Part shown: positions 17,999 to 27,442 of the stretch, piece after piece
Position numbering within the stretch: position 1 is the stretch's first letter
Layout: each line of letters begins with the position of its first letter
Assembly (NCBI GenBank): GCA_003963305.1
Contig: RXJR01000031.1
Coordinates: forward strand, 1 to 64,000
Direction of reading: 5' to 3'
Length of the DNA: 64,000 nt
Source of the DNA: Candidatus Melainabacteria bacterium
GTDB lineage: Bacteria; Cyanobacteriota; Vampirovibrionia; Obscuribacterales; Obscuribacteraceae
Translations under genes and position numbers: made by a program
The notes under the pieces: generated by a model
The model's input: only the letters and a program-made list of their open reading frames with translations
What the model was told of the DNA's origin: nothing
Database searches by the model: none

Positions 17999-19303
17999 TC
18001 AACCTGCTCGCTGGGACGATTCAGAATCTGAAATCAGCGCCAACGGCATCAGATTTGGTGGCATTTCACTGAGCGGTGTATTAGCACGGAGCTGGCGATA
18101 TGTCTTTGCCAACGCGATATTCTGCACGATGTAAGCGGGAAACATACCGATTACAAGGCACAACAAGCCGACCCAGTTGATGAAATAGTTAACAATGCCA
18201 AGGAAAAATACTTCTGCCACTGAGCCCCTGGTGATAGCCCAGCTGGCTTTCAGCGAGGTAAGAGGTCCGGCGTCTGAATCAAGAATGAAATAAGGATAGA
18301 ACTGAAATCGCAACTGTAAATAAACGCCCGGAATAATCAAACAAACGTACCCGGCGCCAACCATCAGTCCGTAGAGAAGACTAGCCAAAGCAAAATTCCA
18401 GGCGCGAGAGTACTTAGAAAAGACATCTCGCACGGCAAGCGTATCGCCCTCAACTACTTTGAGAAAAAGATTCAGCATTCCAAGACCGATGACGACTCCG
18501 ATAATCATGCCAACCAGAGACACAATCAGAGAGATCGTGCCGATCACTGCCGTCTGCGCAACAAGGTACTTCAAAACAAGCGAAGAAATGGTAGGCACCA
18601 TCTGAACCAGGAAGGTGCAAGTCATCACGCCGGTGAGAGGCCAGAAATACTTGAGCATCTCTTTCCAGCCGAAACTGATCACCTCATCAACTGCAAACTT
18701 AGACGCACCAGGTTCGGGAACCACACCCTGTGTGCCCGCTGTTGCAGGTGCTGGGAAGTTCGGAGCTGATGGGGCGCTGGTTGTATCAGGCGACGGCTGC
18801 GGATTGCTTCCAGTGGACGACGGTCGTGGATTGCTGGCAGTGGATGCCGGTTGCGGATTACCGGCAGTGGATGCCGGTTGCGCCTTGTTGCCGACAGTAG
18901 CTGGGGATTGTGGAGTTGTAGATACCTTTGCTGGAAGATTCTTTTTTGCCAGATCTGCATATGTCGGGGGCGGCGGAACATCACCATCATCGTCGCCTGC
19001 GGCATTCGATGGAGACGCAGAATTCGACGGAGCTGTAGAATTCGATGGCGATGCAGAATTCAATGTAGATGAAGGATTTGATGAAGATCCCGTATTTGAT
19101 TGAGAGCCCATATTTGACGGATCGCCAGGCGAGGCAGACGCTGCCTGGTCAGACCTGGCAGGTTGAATTTCTGCCGATGTGGCGAGATCTAGAGGCGCTT
19201 GAAGTCCAAACACATAATCACCGACTGGATCAGCAGCAGCGCTGTCCGCTTCGCCACCGATTCCTGGCTGCTGATGCTCTTCACTCGGTTTTTCTTCGCT
19301 CAC
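17999..19303 (-). CDS. Membrane protein with long disordered Pro/Ser/Asn-rich N-terminus
   Basis: 434 residues, GTG start with AGAGGGAA 6 bases upstream. Residues 1-205 are low-complexity, rich in Ser, Asn, Pro and Ala with short repeats (NPQPAST, SNPRPSS, SNPQPS). Residues 210-410 hold about five or six hydrophobic helices and the motif SWAITRGSVAEVFFLG, resembling DUF975/YciC-like membrane domains in which a 'lkasw.itrg' motif follows the third helix. Function is unknown for that family. The disordered part would be cytoplasmic. It lies 75 bases downstream of the GGDEF-EAL gene on the same strand and may share its transcript. Confidence 0.6.
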   Translation of the reverse strand: MSEEKPSEEHQQPGIGGEADSAAADPVGDYVFGLQAPLDLATSAEIQPARSDQAASASPGDPSNMGSQSNTGSSSNPSSTLNSASPSNSTAPSNSASPSNAAGDDDGDVPPPPTYADLAKKNLPAKVSTTPQSPATVGNKAQPASTAGNPQPASTASNPRPSSTGSNPQPSPDTTSAPSAPNFPAPATAGTQGVVPEPGASKFAVDEVISFGWKEMLKYFWPLTGVMTCTFLVQMVPTISSLVLKYLVAQTAVIGTISLIVSLVGMIIGVVIGLGMLNLFLKVVEGDTLAVRDVFSKYSRAWNFALASLLYGLMVGAGYVCLIIPGVYLQLRFQFYPYFILDSDAGPLTSLKASWAITRGSVAEVFFLGIVNYFINWVGLLCLVIGMFPAYIVQNIALAKTYRQLRANTPLSEMPPNLMPLALISDSESSQRAG

Positions 19304-19378
19304 CTGTAGTTCCCTCTATTGAACTTTCACTATGTCTGCCACTGTCGAATGCAAGGCTCGCGACTGCCTTGTTTTGCC

Positions 19379-21340
19379 CTAACGCTTTTCTGGTTGGAAT
19401 GCCGGTTTCGGTGTCGTACTGGACGGCAACACTTCAAGCAAGTCTCCCCAGTAGTAGCCCTGCCCGTAGTGCACGCCGATTTCTTTAAGAATCGGAAGGT
19501 CATCTTTTACTTCAATTCCTTCCGCGACGATTTCGGCTCCCAGCGATTTCGCCACATTGACGACGCGCTTCAGAAGGCGTGCTTTCGCGGGTTCGCGCGA
19601 CACACCACTAACGTACTTGCGGTCAACTTTGACCAGATCCGGCTCCAGCAAAATCAAACTTTCCAATGAACTTCTGCCAAATCCAACGTCGTCTATTGCC
19701 ACCAGAATTCCAGCTTGCTTCAGAGCATTGACGTGATCTCGAAGATACCCGGGGTCACCAACAAACTGCTGCTCACTAATTTCTACGCAAAACGACTTGC
19801 CACTTCGATCGGTCGGGAAAAGCGCAATCAAATTGTCTATTGGTGTATCAAGAATCGTGCTTGGAAAAAGATTGATGTGAAAACGCAGATGATTACCAGT
19901 GTTGGCAGTTTGCGCAATACAAAGCTTAAGGCACAAAATGTCGACGGTGGTGAGAACGTTGTTTTCCACACAGACCCTGAAGAAATCAGCAGGGCTTTCG
20001 AAAGCTCCATCGGGTCCACGGCTGTACATCTCATAGCCGGCGACCTGGTCGCTGCCCAGGTCAATGATAGGCTGAAATACCGTGCGGAAATCTTTGCCGT
20101 CGCAAAGCACCTCTACGATATCGCGCGTGACTGGTCCTGCTTCTGGCTCAGGAGATGTGCCTTCCCGTGCCAGAGAGATGCGATTTTTCCCGGCCGTTTT
20201 GCTGCGCTTCAACGCCGAGCGAGTGACTTGCAATACCTCTTCAATAGATGTGATTTTTGGTGGCAAAGTGGCCACACCTACACTAACAGTGATACTGATC
20301 AACTCTGATGAGCAACGCAATGGAGATTCAGAGATAGCCAGGCGAATTCTCTCAGCAACACGCATGGCATAAGCCAATTGCGTATCGGGCAAAATGATGA
20401 GAAACTCGTCACCACCTACACGCGCAACGTGATCTGACGGTCGTAGCGTGCCACCCACACGTTTGCCCAACTCCTTCAAGACAATGTCGCCTACTGCATG
20501 CCCGAGGCTCTCATTTATCTTGCGGAAATTATCGACGTTGATCAGTACTGCAACCAACTGCCCGCCGACCCGTCCGGTACGATTTTCTTCAATTGGCAAT
20601 ACAGCTTGCAGTCCGCGAATGTTCAAAACTTCTGTGAGGAAATCGATGTTGGCTAATCGATCGAGTTGAGCTTTCGCAGCTTCCAGTTCAGCAACGAGCA
20701 AACGATTCTTCTCTTCAGCGTCTTTCAATGCCGGTTGACGCGAGCCGAGCACAATCCAGACACCAAAAATCATCAACCCGATGAAGATAAAGCAAATGTA
20801 TCGAACATAACTGAGAGCATCACCATCTTTGGTGGCTTTATTTTCAAGCAGAGAAATTTCGTATTGTTCGGCGTCGCCAATATCTTTCCACAACTTCATG
20901 CGCTCTCGGTACTCACGAGAAGTCACGTAAAGGTCGCGGGCGGCGTTCTCACCCTGCTGCTTGCGAGCTTCGGCGCTCACACGCAACTGCTCGCTCAAGG
21001 CTTGCAGACGTTGTTCAATAGGACGGAACTTATCGCCATAAGCTTCGCCGTGTTCGTTGCGCAACTTGAACAATTGCGCATTGCCACTGCGCACAAACTG
21101 TTTGAACTGTTCCATGTAGGCATCATTGCCGGTGCCTATGTAACTTTGTTGCGCAATCTCTGCGTCACGGAAAGACGATTCTATCTGCTGCAATTCAGAC
21201 AAGACAGCTTTGCGCTCGTTCATCCATGTAGTCAAATTAGCGCCAGTCGGACCACTGCTCATCAAATAAGCACATGCAGCACCGAGAACCAGAACCGCGA
21301 CAACGCCCTGCACTACTTTGTTGTTGTCAGACGATGCCAT
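19379..21340 (-). CDS. CHASE3-GGDEF-EAL cyclic-di-GMP signalling protein
   Basis: About 653 residues from the ATG at 21340; an ATG at 21376 is also possible. A TM helix (about 8-28) is followed by a periplasmic CHASE3-like sensor (IESSFRDAEIAQQSYIGTGN), a second TM helix (about 175-195) and a short coiled coil. The GGDEF domain has an intact RVGGDEF active site and an RPSD inhibitory site five residues before it, so diguanylate cyclase activity with product feedback is likely. The EAL domain keeps its metal and catalytic residues (EISEQ, DDVGF, KVDR, AEGIE, QGYYWG), but the EAL motif itself reads EMY and the loop DFGTG reads DVGFG. Phosphodiesterase activity is therefore uncertain. Confidence 0.9.
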   Translation of the reverse strand: MASSDNNKVVQGVVAVLVLGAACAYLMSSGPTGANLTTWMNERKAVLSELQQIESSFRDAEIAQQSYIGTGNDAYMEQFKQFVRSGNAQLFKLRNEHGEAYGDKFRPIEQRLQALSEQLRVSAEARKQQGENAARDLYVTSREYRERMKLWKDIGDAEQYEISLLENKATKDGDALSYVRYICFIFIGLMIFGVWIVLGSRQPALKDAEEKNRLLVAELEAAKAQLDRLANIDFLTEVLNIRGLQAVLPIEENRTGRVGGQLVAVLINVDNFRKINESLGHAVGDIVLKELGKRVGGTLRPSDHVARVGGDEFLIILPDTQLAYAMRVAERIRLAISESPLRCSSELISITVSVGVATLPPKITSIEEVLQVTRSALKRSKTAGKNRISLAREGTSPEPEAGPVTRDIVEVLCDGKDFRTVFQPIIDLGSDQVAGYEMYSRGPDGAFESPADFFRVCVENNVLTTVDILCLKLCIAQTANTGNHLRFHINLFPSTILDTPIDNLIALFPTDRSGKSFCVEISEQQFVGDPGYLRDHVNALKQAGILVAIDDVGFGRSSLESLILLEPDLVKVDRKYVSGVSREPAKARLLKRVVNVAKSLGAEIVAEGIEVKDDLPILKEIGVHYGQGYYWGDLLEVLPSSTTPKPAFQPEKR

Positions 21341-21431
21341 GCGCAGTTGACCAGGATTGCTAAAACGCCATGTCAAGCAGATTCTTAAACTAGAGACCTA
21401 ACCTGCCATTAGCAGTGTACCACCGCGCTAT

Positions 21432-23036
21432 CTACTTTAAGAGTAGAGGCACCTTACCCGATTTGCCCACGCTTGCGTGAACGACAGGAGTAGTATCGGC
21501 AAACAGCGCCTTGATACGGCGCGCTTCAGCTGTGTGTCCGGTCTTTTCGCAAACTGTCTGGTAGTTTTTGAGGAATCGAATGCGGTCGACCGGGTCCTCA
21601 TAATTGACCTTTTTCGAAACTGCAAGATAGTCCTGGAATGCCTTATAGGCGGCTTCATTGTTACCTTCCACCATGTAAATGCTGGCTAAAACGCCAAGCG
21701 CTCTGGCACGAACCGGGTTATCTTCGGGCGTTGACTCGTTCAGATTCGCAATTGCCTGCCTGGCCAGGCTCTGAGCCTCGGCGAGATCAGTTTTAGTCTT
21801 GGTATTCAGATCTTTGAATCCGAGTGTCAGGGCAAGATCGTCAACCACTCGAATGGTGCGAGGGTGGTGCTCGCCCAACCGCTTCGTCGTCAGGGCAAGC
21901 GCAGCGCGAAGGTTAGACTCGGCTGACTCGTAATCACTAATAGTGAGCGAATAGAGCCCGGCTAACTCATATGGCGCAATCAGGTATGGACTGTCGGCAC
22001 CGTAAGTATCAGCGTAACTGGCGATCAGTCGTTCGTGAACAGACTGCAACTCGGCATTTGGGACTTCCGGATGCATATGATGAACGTTCGGCATGTTCAA
22101 CAGTTTCGCCCGCAGAAGGTCGGGGTGGTCTTCCCTGAACAGCGTGTTCATCTCAAGCCAAACGTGCTGGGCTAGTGCATCAGCCTCGCGATAACGGTGC
22201 TGCGCTGTCAACACAGACAGTAAACCTAGCATCGTCCCGAGAGTCAGATTACTATGCCCATTGAGTCCGCTCCCCTTCAAAGCCATAACCCGATTGATGA
22301 TACTTTCTGCATCCAGAAACTTACCGTTGGCTTCATCTAACGCAGCAATCGTCAACAGCGCCTGAGCTAATACCACCCCCGACCCGGGTTTATTGTCCAG
22401 TCGATCCGCCTCCGCCAGCTTCACCACTTCTTGCAGCCGATTCGAAGCTTCTTTGTACCTGCCGGTCTCAAATTCCAACTTCGCCATGCCCAGCTCGAGT
22501 GGCGCCAGCCGCGGTGCCTCGACAATTTTGTCGGTTGCTGGTGGCTTATTCTCTTTCGTCAGTTGACGGCGCATCTCGATCGCATCTTTGAACAATGGCT
22601 CAGCCTGCGCGAACTTGCCCTCTCTCAAATAAATGGAGGCAAGGGTATAGGCGTCGAGAATTCTACTTTCGACATCGGAAGAATCGTTTTTGTCGTGACT
22701 AAACTGCGCCTTGGAAGCGAGATCTTCAGCTTCTTTGAATTTGCCGTCACACATATAAACCCACGCCAGCTGCTGTGTTGCATTGGCTAATGATTGGGCG
22801 TGATTCGCTTTCATAGTCTTGATTAGCGGAATCAGCCTGGCCTCAGCCTGGGTGTAATGGCCCAGCTCGCACTGCTCCAGAGCAAATTGCCGAGGTTTTA
22901 CATAAGTCTCTTCAGATTGAGAACACCCGAGCAGCAGCGTCGCGGCAAGGGCAACAGTGCCCAAGCAACGAGTGGTGACTTTGAAGTCGCCGTAGCGCTT
23001 TAAAATATCCCACTCACTTTCTATAACCTGACGCAA
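21432..23036 (-). CDS. TPR lipoprotein
   Basis: 534 residues from a TTG at 23036. The frame is open to 23141, but that stretch runs through a terminator hairpin (23060-23083) and a hairpin repeat unit, so it is not used. A lipoprotein signal follows (CLGTVALAATLLLGCSQ, lipidated Cys in LLGC). The mature protein is an array of TPR helices with long, kinesin-light-chain-like spacing (AEARLIPLIKTMKANHAQSL, KEAEDLASKAQ, ESNLRAALALTTKRLGEHHP). It probably sits at the inner leaflet of the outer membrane as a scaffold. It lies directly downstream of glnN but behind its terminator. The TTG start has only a poor ribosome site. Confidence 0.7.
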   Translation of the reverse strand: MRQVIESEWDILKRYGDFKVTTRCLGTVALAATLLLGCSQSEETYVKPRQFALEQCELGHYTQAEARLIPLIKTMKANHAQSLANATQQLAWVYMCDGKFKEAEDLASKAQFSHDKNDSSDVESRILDAYTLASIYLREGKFAQAEPLFKDAIEMRRQLTKENKPPATDKIVEAPRLAPLELGMAKLEFETGRYKEASNRLQEVVKLAEADRLDNKPGSGVVLAQALLTIAALDEANGKFLDAESIINRVMALKGSGLNGHSNLTLGTMLGLLSVLTAQHRYREADALAQHVWLEMNTLFREDHPDLLRAKLLNMPNVHHMHPEVPNAELQSVHERLIASYADTYGADSPYLIAPYELAGLYSLTISDYESAESNLRAALALTTKRLGEHHPRTIRVVDDLALTLGFKDLNTKTKTDLAEAQSLARQAIANLNESTPEDNPVRARALGVLASIYMVEGNNEAAYKAFQDYLAVSKKVNYEDPVDRIRFLKNYQTVCEKTGHTAEARRIKALFADTTPVVHASVGKSGKVPLLLK

Positions 23037-23049
23037 TCCAAAATATACA

Positions 23050-23083
23050 CGAAATAAGAGAGGACGACATCGCTGTCGTCCTC
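23050..23083 (-). terminator. Intrinsic terminator of glnN
   Basis: A perfect 10-bp stem GAGGACGACA/TGTCGTCCTC with a TCGC loop (23060-23083). On the minus strand it is followed by the T-rich run TCTTATTT. It lies downstream of the glnN stop codon and of hairpin repeat C. Confidence 0.7.
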
Positions 23084-23115
23084 CTTGTTGGTTTATCGGA
23101 CGGTGGAACTGGAGG

Positions 23116-23163
23116 ATGCACCCGGGACGGGTGCGCTCCATGGCACCGGGACCGGTGCGTTAC
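23116..23163 (+). repeat. Hairpin repeat array C: two units after glnN
   Basis: Two 24-bp units. The first (23116-23139) has GCACCCG-GGA-CGGGTGC and the GCTCC tail. The second (23140-23163) has GCACCG-GGAC-CGGTGC and a diverged tail. They lie between the glnN stop codon (23168) and the terminator hairpin. Stem sequences differ from arrays A, B and D, but centre and layout are the same. Confidence 0.85.
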
Positions 23164-23167
23164 ATCA

Positions 23168-25429
23168 TTAGTAGATGTAGAGCATTTCGCGGAACTTCGG
23201 CAACGGCCACAGTGAGTCGTCGACGATATTTTCCAATTCATCAGCCACTGCCCGAACTTCGTTCATCGCAGGAAGAACTTTGTTCTGGTAGAACTTGGCA
23301 TGATTGTAGACATCGTCGTGATCATCTTCCTTGTGTATATGGCGCAAGGATTCGAGCGTTTCGATGTTTTCGCGCAATTTGTTGACCTTTTCAGCCAACT
23401 CACGGAGCATGCCTTCCTGTGATGTCAAATTGATACCACTGATTGCTTGCTTCGTCTGAACGACTGTCGTGGCAACTCTGTTTTGATACTCGAGTGCTGC
23501 AGGCAGAATCATCGTTGTCGCCATGTTGGCAGTCAACAGCGCTTCAACGTTAATTGTCTTGCAGTAGCCTTCCAACATAATGTTGTAGCGGCTAACGAGT
23601 TCATCTTCCTGCAAAATGCCGTACTTCGAGAAGAGCTTCTTAGCATCGTCTTCGATCAAAACAGGCAATGCTTCAATGGTGCTCTTCAAGTTAGGCAAAC
23701 CACGTTTTTCCGCTTCGTCGTGCCACTCTTGCGAGTAGTTGTCGCCGTTGAACAAGATTCTCTCGTTCTCTGCGAGAGTCTTCTTCACGACCTGCTGAAC
23801 AGCGGCGTTGAGTTCGGTACCGGAGATGATCAGGTTTTCGATCTCAGTAGCCATGTAGTCGAGCGATTCTGCAACGATGGCGTTGAGAATCGTGTTCGGC
23901 CAGGCAATCGATTGACTGCTGCCCACGGCGCGGAACTCGAACTTGTTGCCTGTGAAAGCAAATGGTGAAGTGCGGTTACGGTCGGAATCATCGCGAGGCA
24001 ATGCAGGCAATGTGGAAACACCAAACTCGATTGTGCGTCCGGAAAGATTTCCAGTTGCTGCTTTACCGCTGATGATTTGCTGCACAACTTCGGTCAACTT
24101 GTCACCGAGGAAGATGCTGATGATGGCAGGTGGTGCTTCGTTGGCGCCAAGTCTGTGATCGTTACCGGCAAAAGCAACGCTGGCACGAACCAGCTTGGCA
24201 TGCTTGTTGACGGCTCTAATTACAGCAGCGAGAACAACGAGGAATTGAGTGTTTTCTTGCGGTGTTTTGCCTGGTTCGAGAAGGTTGTTGCCTTCATCGT
24301 CAGCCATAGACCAGTTGTTGTGTTTGCCACTGCCATTGACACCACTGAATGGTTTTTCATGGAAGAGGCAACGCAAACCGTGCTTCAAAGCTGTTTTACG
24401 GAAGACTTCCATGAGCACCATGTTGTGGTCGGTGGCGACGTTGCTGTTTTCGAAAACCGGTGCAACTTCGAACTGCGCAGGTGCAACTTCGTTGTGTCTG
24501 GTCTTAACAGGAACACCAAGCTTGTAGAGTTCGTTTTCTGTTTCCATCATGTACGCGAGTACGCGTTCTTTGATTGAACCCCAGTAGTGGTCTTCCATTT
24601 CCTGACCCTTCGGAGGCTTGGCGCCGAAGAGAGCGCGACCAGCGTTGATCAAGTCAGGGCGCTGCAAGTAGAAGGCTTCATCGATCAAGAAATATTCTTG
24701 TTCTGGTCCAACGGTGCAGACAACGCGCTTAACTTCCTTCTTTCCGAGAAGGTGAAGCATTCTTGTTGCTTGCTTGTTGATGGCTTCAAGCGAGCGCAAA
24801 AGTGGTGTCTTTTTGTCCAGCGCGTGACCGCTGAACGAGCAAAATACTGTCGGAATACAGAGCGTTTTGCCGTTGGTGCTTTCCATGATGAAAGCAGGGC
24901 TGGTTGGGTCCCAACCGGTGTATCCGCGGGCTTCGAATGTGGAGCGGATGCCGCCCGAAGGGAAGCTCGATGCGTCAGGCTCACCTTGAATCAAGACTTT
25001 GCCGGAGAATTCGAGAATAGCCAGACCTTCATCGCCACCAGAGACGAGGAATGAATCATGCTTTTCTGCGGTCAAACCGGTCATCGGCATGAACCAGTGC
25101 GTGAAGTGTGAGCAGCCTTTGGAGATTGCCCAATCTTTCATAGCGTTAGCAACGATGTCTGCATGATTTGAGTCAAGACGCTCACCGTGGTCCAGGCAGC
25201 GAAGAACGGCTTTATAAACCGCTTTCGGCAACATTGTGCGCATGATATGACGGTTGAAAACATTCGAGCCGTAAATTTCAGATACGGTAGTTCTTGTGTA
25301 ATCAACAGATGCCGACACTGGCTCGCGGGATTGAATCGCTTGAATAGCCGCTCTACGACTGCTGGAATGGGTGTTATTGCCACCATTCCGATGTGAATGT
25401 GCTTTCTTATTTTCTGTCATAGTACTCAT
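23168..25429 (-). CDS. glnN: Type III glutamine synthetase
   Basis: 753 residues, the size of GSIII enzymes, which form dodecamers and make glutamine from glutamate, ammonia and ATP. Diagnostic stretches are EVYGSNVFN-like SEIYGSNVFNRHIM at the N-terminus, VGPEQEYFLID (metal-binding Glu), TRHNEVAPAQFE (ammonia/metal site), HEKPFSGVNGSGKHNNWS, and NRTSPFAFTGNKFEFRAVGS (nucleotide and glutamate Arg). The first 40 residues are polar and His/Asn-rich, an extension before the conserved core. A GAGGAG ribosome site is 10 bases before the ATG. yjbQ ends 21 bases upstream, so the two are probably cotranscribed. GSIII is shared with Cyanobacteria and Bacteroidetes. Confidence 0.96.
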   Translation of the reverse strand: MSTMTENKKAHSHRNGGNNTHSSSRRAAIQAIQSREPVSASVDYTRTTVSEIYGSNVFNRHIMRTMLPKAVYKAVLRCLDHGERLDSNHADIVANAMKDWAISKGCSHFTHWFMPMTGLTAEKHDSFLVSGGDEGLAILEFSGKVLIQGEPDASSFPSGGIRSTFEARGYTGWDPTSPAFIMESTNGKTLCIPTVFCSFSGHALDKKTPLLRSLEAINKQATRMLHLLGKKEVKRVVCTVGPEQEYFLIDEAFYLQRPDLINAGRALFGAKPPKGQEMEDHYWGSIKERVLAYMMETENELYKLGVPVKTRHNEVAPAQFEVAPVFENSNVATDHNMVLMEVFRKTALKHGLRCLFHEKPFSGVNGSGKHNNWSMADDEGNNLLEPGKTPQENTQFLVVLAAVIRAVNKHAKLVRASVAFAGNDHRLGANEAPPAIISIFLGDKLTEVVQQIISGKAATGNLSGRTIEFGVSTLPALPRDDSDRNRTSPFAFTGNKFEFRAVGSSQSIAWPNTILNAIVAESLDYMATEIENLIISGTELNAAVQQVVKKTLAENERILFNGDNYSQEWHDEAEKRGLPNLKSTIEALPVLIEDDAKKLFSKYGILQEDELVSRYNIMLEGYCKTINVEALLTANMATTMILPAALEYQNRVATTVVQTKQAISGINLTSQEGMLRELAEKVNKLRENIETLESLRHIHKEDDHDDVYNHAKFYQNKVLPAMNEVRAVADELENIVDDSLWPLPKFREMLYIY

Positions 25430-25450
25430 TAACGATCTGCTCCTCCCCGT

Positions 25451-25882
25451 TTATATGCCCAAAGCCTTCAGCACGACACGCTTTCGTCGCATGCCGTCGA
25501 ATTCCGCGTAAAAAATTTGCTCCCATGGTCCCAGATCCAATTTGCCATCAGTGACTGGCACCGTCACTTGATGATTGATCAAGATCCGCTTTAGATGCGC
25601 ATCTCCGTTGTCTTCACCAGTCTGGTGATGTTGATAGGAAGGATCAACTGGTGCCAGTTTTTCCACCCATTTGTCAATGTCTTTGAGCAGGCCGCTTTCC
25701 CAATCATTTATATATACGCCCGCGGTTATGTGCATCGCAGAAACCAATATAAAACCGTCGCGCAGGCCCGATTCTTTACAAAAGGCCTGCACGTCGTCTG
25801 TTATTCGGATGTATTCTCTGCGCTCTTTGGTTTCGAACCATAGATACTTGGTGAAGGCTTTGATGCCGTCTGAAGTTTTCAC
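25451..25882 (-). CDS. yjbQ: YjbQ/UPF0047 family protein
   Basis: Small beta-rich trimeric protein of the UPF0047 family; E. coli YjbQ has weak thiamine-phosphate-synthase-like activity. Conserved motifs are visible: SAMHITAGVYIN, the Asp/His pair in GEDNGDAHLKRILI, and DLGPWEQIFYAEFDGMRRKRV at the C-terminus. The GTG at 25882 is chosen because GGAG lies 5 bases upstream and it gives the usual length (143). A TTG at 25921 would extend it by 13 residues. It precedes glnN by 21 bases, an arrangement that suggests cotranscription but gives no functional clue. Confidence 0.85.
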   Translation of the reverse strand: MKTSDGIKAFTKYLWFETKERREYIRITDDVQAFCKESGLRDGFILVSAMHITAGVYINDWESGLLKDIDKWVEKLAPVDPSYQHHQTGEDNGDAHLKRILINHQVTVPVTDGKLDLGPWEQIFYAEFDGMRRKRVVLKALGI

Positions 25883-26113
25883 GATCTCTCCACGCAAAAG
25901 TGAGATAGCGCCTGGGTCCAAATGGAATACAGGCAGGCTGGCAGCTCGGCTAAGATCTTACAACGCCACCTCTGCCATTGCGATAGTTTATGAGGTTAAA
26001 AGCGAAAACCCGTTACACAAGGGATCTCAGCGGCTGTCGCCTTGATACTTTCTTGATATATACGACGGCTATTTACAGCTGCACACGCCGGCTTGGGGCT
26101 CGGTCTTGATGTC
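25883..26113. other. Intergenic region upstream of yjbQ-glnN
   Basis: Minus-strand genes flank both sides, so this region should hold the yjbQ-glnN promoter and the end of the JAB-like gene's transcript on opposite sides. No NtcA-type palindrome, riboswitch or strong terminator was identified by eye. Confidence 0.25.
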
Positions 26114-27196
26114 TTAACCGCCCAATTTTTGACCGGCTGCAATCTTCAGGTGCTCGAGATTCGCTGACGGAGCGGCTTTCGGTATAGACTCAAACTGAGA
26201 CCAGGCATTCTTTACATCGAGCGACTTTAATGCGCTGGTCGCTCCCTCATACTCAACATACTGCGGAGCCGCGTGCTGCCAGGTGTATCCGTTGGTGCCA
26301 GGACGATTATGAAGGAGGAAGGCTTGCTTATTCGCATCGTCGAGGATGAGAGCCTTCAGCTGCGCTTCGCCGCTGCCAAGCCCTTTCTGACCGATGTAGA
26401 AGGTGCGGTAGTCGCCGCTGCGGATGATGCCCAGATCTTGGGTCGCAGTCAAGTCATAAAGACCGGGTCTTGGTCCAACTTCTGTCGGATGCGTGTGGAT
26501 GAGAGCGCGTCCGCTTCTGTCTTCAAATTTTGGTGTTACTTCAAATTCTTTGCCAGTGAAGATGCGGCTCGCCCTGCCGGTTTGCAGGTCGAGCGAACGT
26601 GCAAGTTCTGCTCCGGATTTTGGTGCCAAAGTTTCACTCAACTTGAGCGCATCGACTGAACCGGCTTTGAGAGTGCCTTCCGGCAACATGGTGGCACCGG
26701 GACCTCTGAAGGCAATCTGCTCTTGAATCGGAAATTCGATTGGTTTGGTGATGTTTTTATAGGCGAAGTTTTGCAGCGCTTCCGAGCGCGCAAGTGAGAT
26801 GGATGCTGCCTTTCCGCCGAGCATGAAACCGGGCAAGCCCTCAGCCATGGTGGCACCAGTTTTGCCGAAGTCGAGGCTGTATTTGTTGACGAGCGAGTTG
26901 CGCTGAGCATCTGAATTTGCATTCCAGGCATCGCCGAACATTGGTGCAGTTTTGGAAATGACACCAATTCCTGCCAGCACGCCAGTCGCCAGAAGCGCCG
27001 CAGCCGGAGCCGATTTAAATGCGAACCCTGTGGCGTAACCAATTGCCGCAGACTCGAGGGTCGTAGTAAGTAATTTGCTTTTATTGGTAGCCCAGTCTTT
27101 CTGCACTTCATCAAGAATTGCGCCTGGCGTAGCTAAGGCGACGCGCCCGGCAACATTAAACTCGTTCTCGATGTTCTTGAAACTGAAGTCAGACAT
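26114..27196 (-). CDS. Hypothetical protein with glycine-rich hydrophobic N-terminus and JAB/JAMM-like C-terminal region
   Basis: 360 residues; GGAAG precedes the ATG. There is no signal peptide. Residues 45-85 are Ala/Gly-rich and hydrophobic (ESAAIGYATGFAFKSAPAAA), possibly a membrane hairpin. Around residues 230-255 is ALIHTHPTEVGPRPGLYD, close to the metal motif of JAB/JAMM-like domains (HxHP, a loop, then Asp); the usual Ser is Gly and the spacing is 11 instead of 10. Such domains (DUF4329, Prok-JAB) occur in polymorphic toxins and in ubiquitin-like systems. I can support only a resemblance. It stands alone, between yjbQ and hairpin array D. Confidence 0.5.
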   Translation of the reverse strand: MSDFSFKNIENEFNVAGRVALATPGAILDEVQKDWATNKSKLLTTTLESAAIGYATGFAFKSAPAAALLATGVLAGIGVISKTAPMFGDAWNANSDAQRNSLVNKYSLDFGKTGATMAEGLPGFMLGGKAASISLARSEALQNFAYKNITKPIEFPIQEQIAFRGPGATMLPEGTLKAGSVDALKLSETLAPKSGAELARSLDLQTGRASRIFTGKEFEVTPKFEDRSGRALIHTHPTEVGPRPGLYDLTATQDLGIIRSGDYRTFYIGQKGLGSGEAQLKALILDDANKQAFLLHNRPGTNGYTWQHAAPQYVEYEGATSALKSLDVKNAWSQFESIPKAAPSANLEHLKIAAGQKLGG

Positions 27197-27384
27197 GGCT
27201 TCCGGCAGGTAGGTTCATCCACGGTGATCCTAGCCCCAGGGGGCGCGCATGTCATTGGGGAAACTACGAGGGCAGGGCGACGTCGCGCTAGGGCGCCGCA
27301 CCGATCCGCCATGGAGCGCCCGCATCTTGCGGGCAATGGAGCGCCCGCATCTTGCGGGCAATGGAGCGCCCGCATCTTGCGGGC

Positions 27385-27420
27385 TTAAAAAAAAAAGCCC
27401 GCGGGACGCGGGCGCTCCAT
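27385..27420 (-). terminator. Intrinsic terminator formed by a repeat unit (distal)
   Basis: Read on the minus strand, the hairpin GCCCGCG-TCC-CGCGGGC is followed by ten T residues, a textbook Rho-independent terminator. It lies 50 bases downstream of the TPR gene's stop codon. The stem is a member of the hairpin repeat family. Confidence 0.8.
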
Positions 27421-27442
27421 AAGAATTCGTGCCTGGTGCGCG

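Noticed and set aside
23037-23141. Longer N-terminus for the TPR lipoprotein
   Set aside because: The extension reads through a perfect terminator hairpin and a repeat unit, and would bury the lipoprotein signal 50 residues in.
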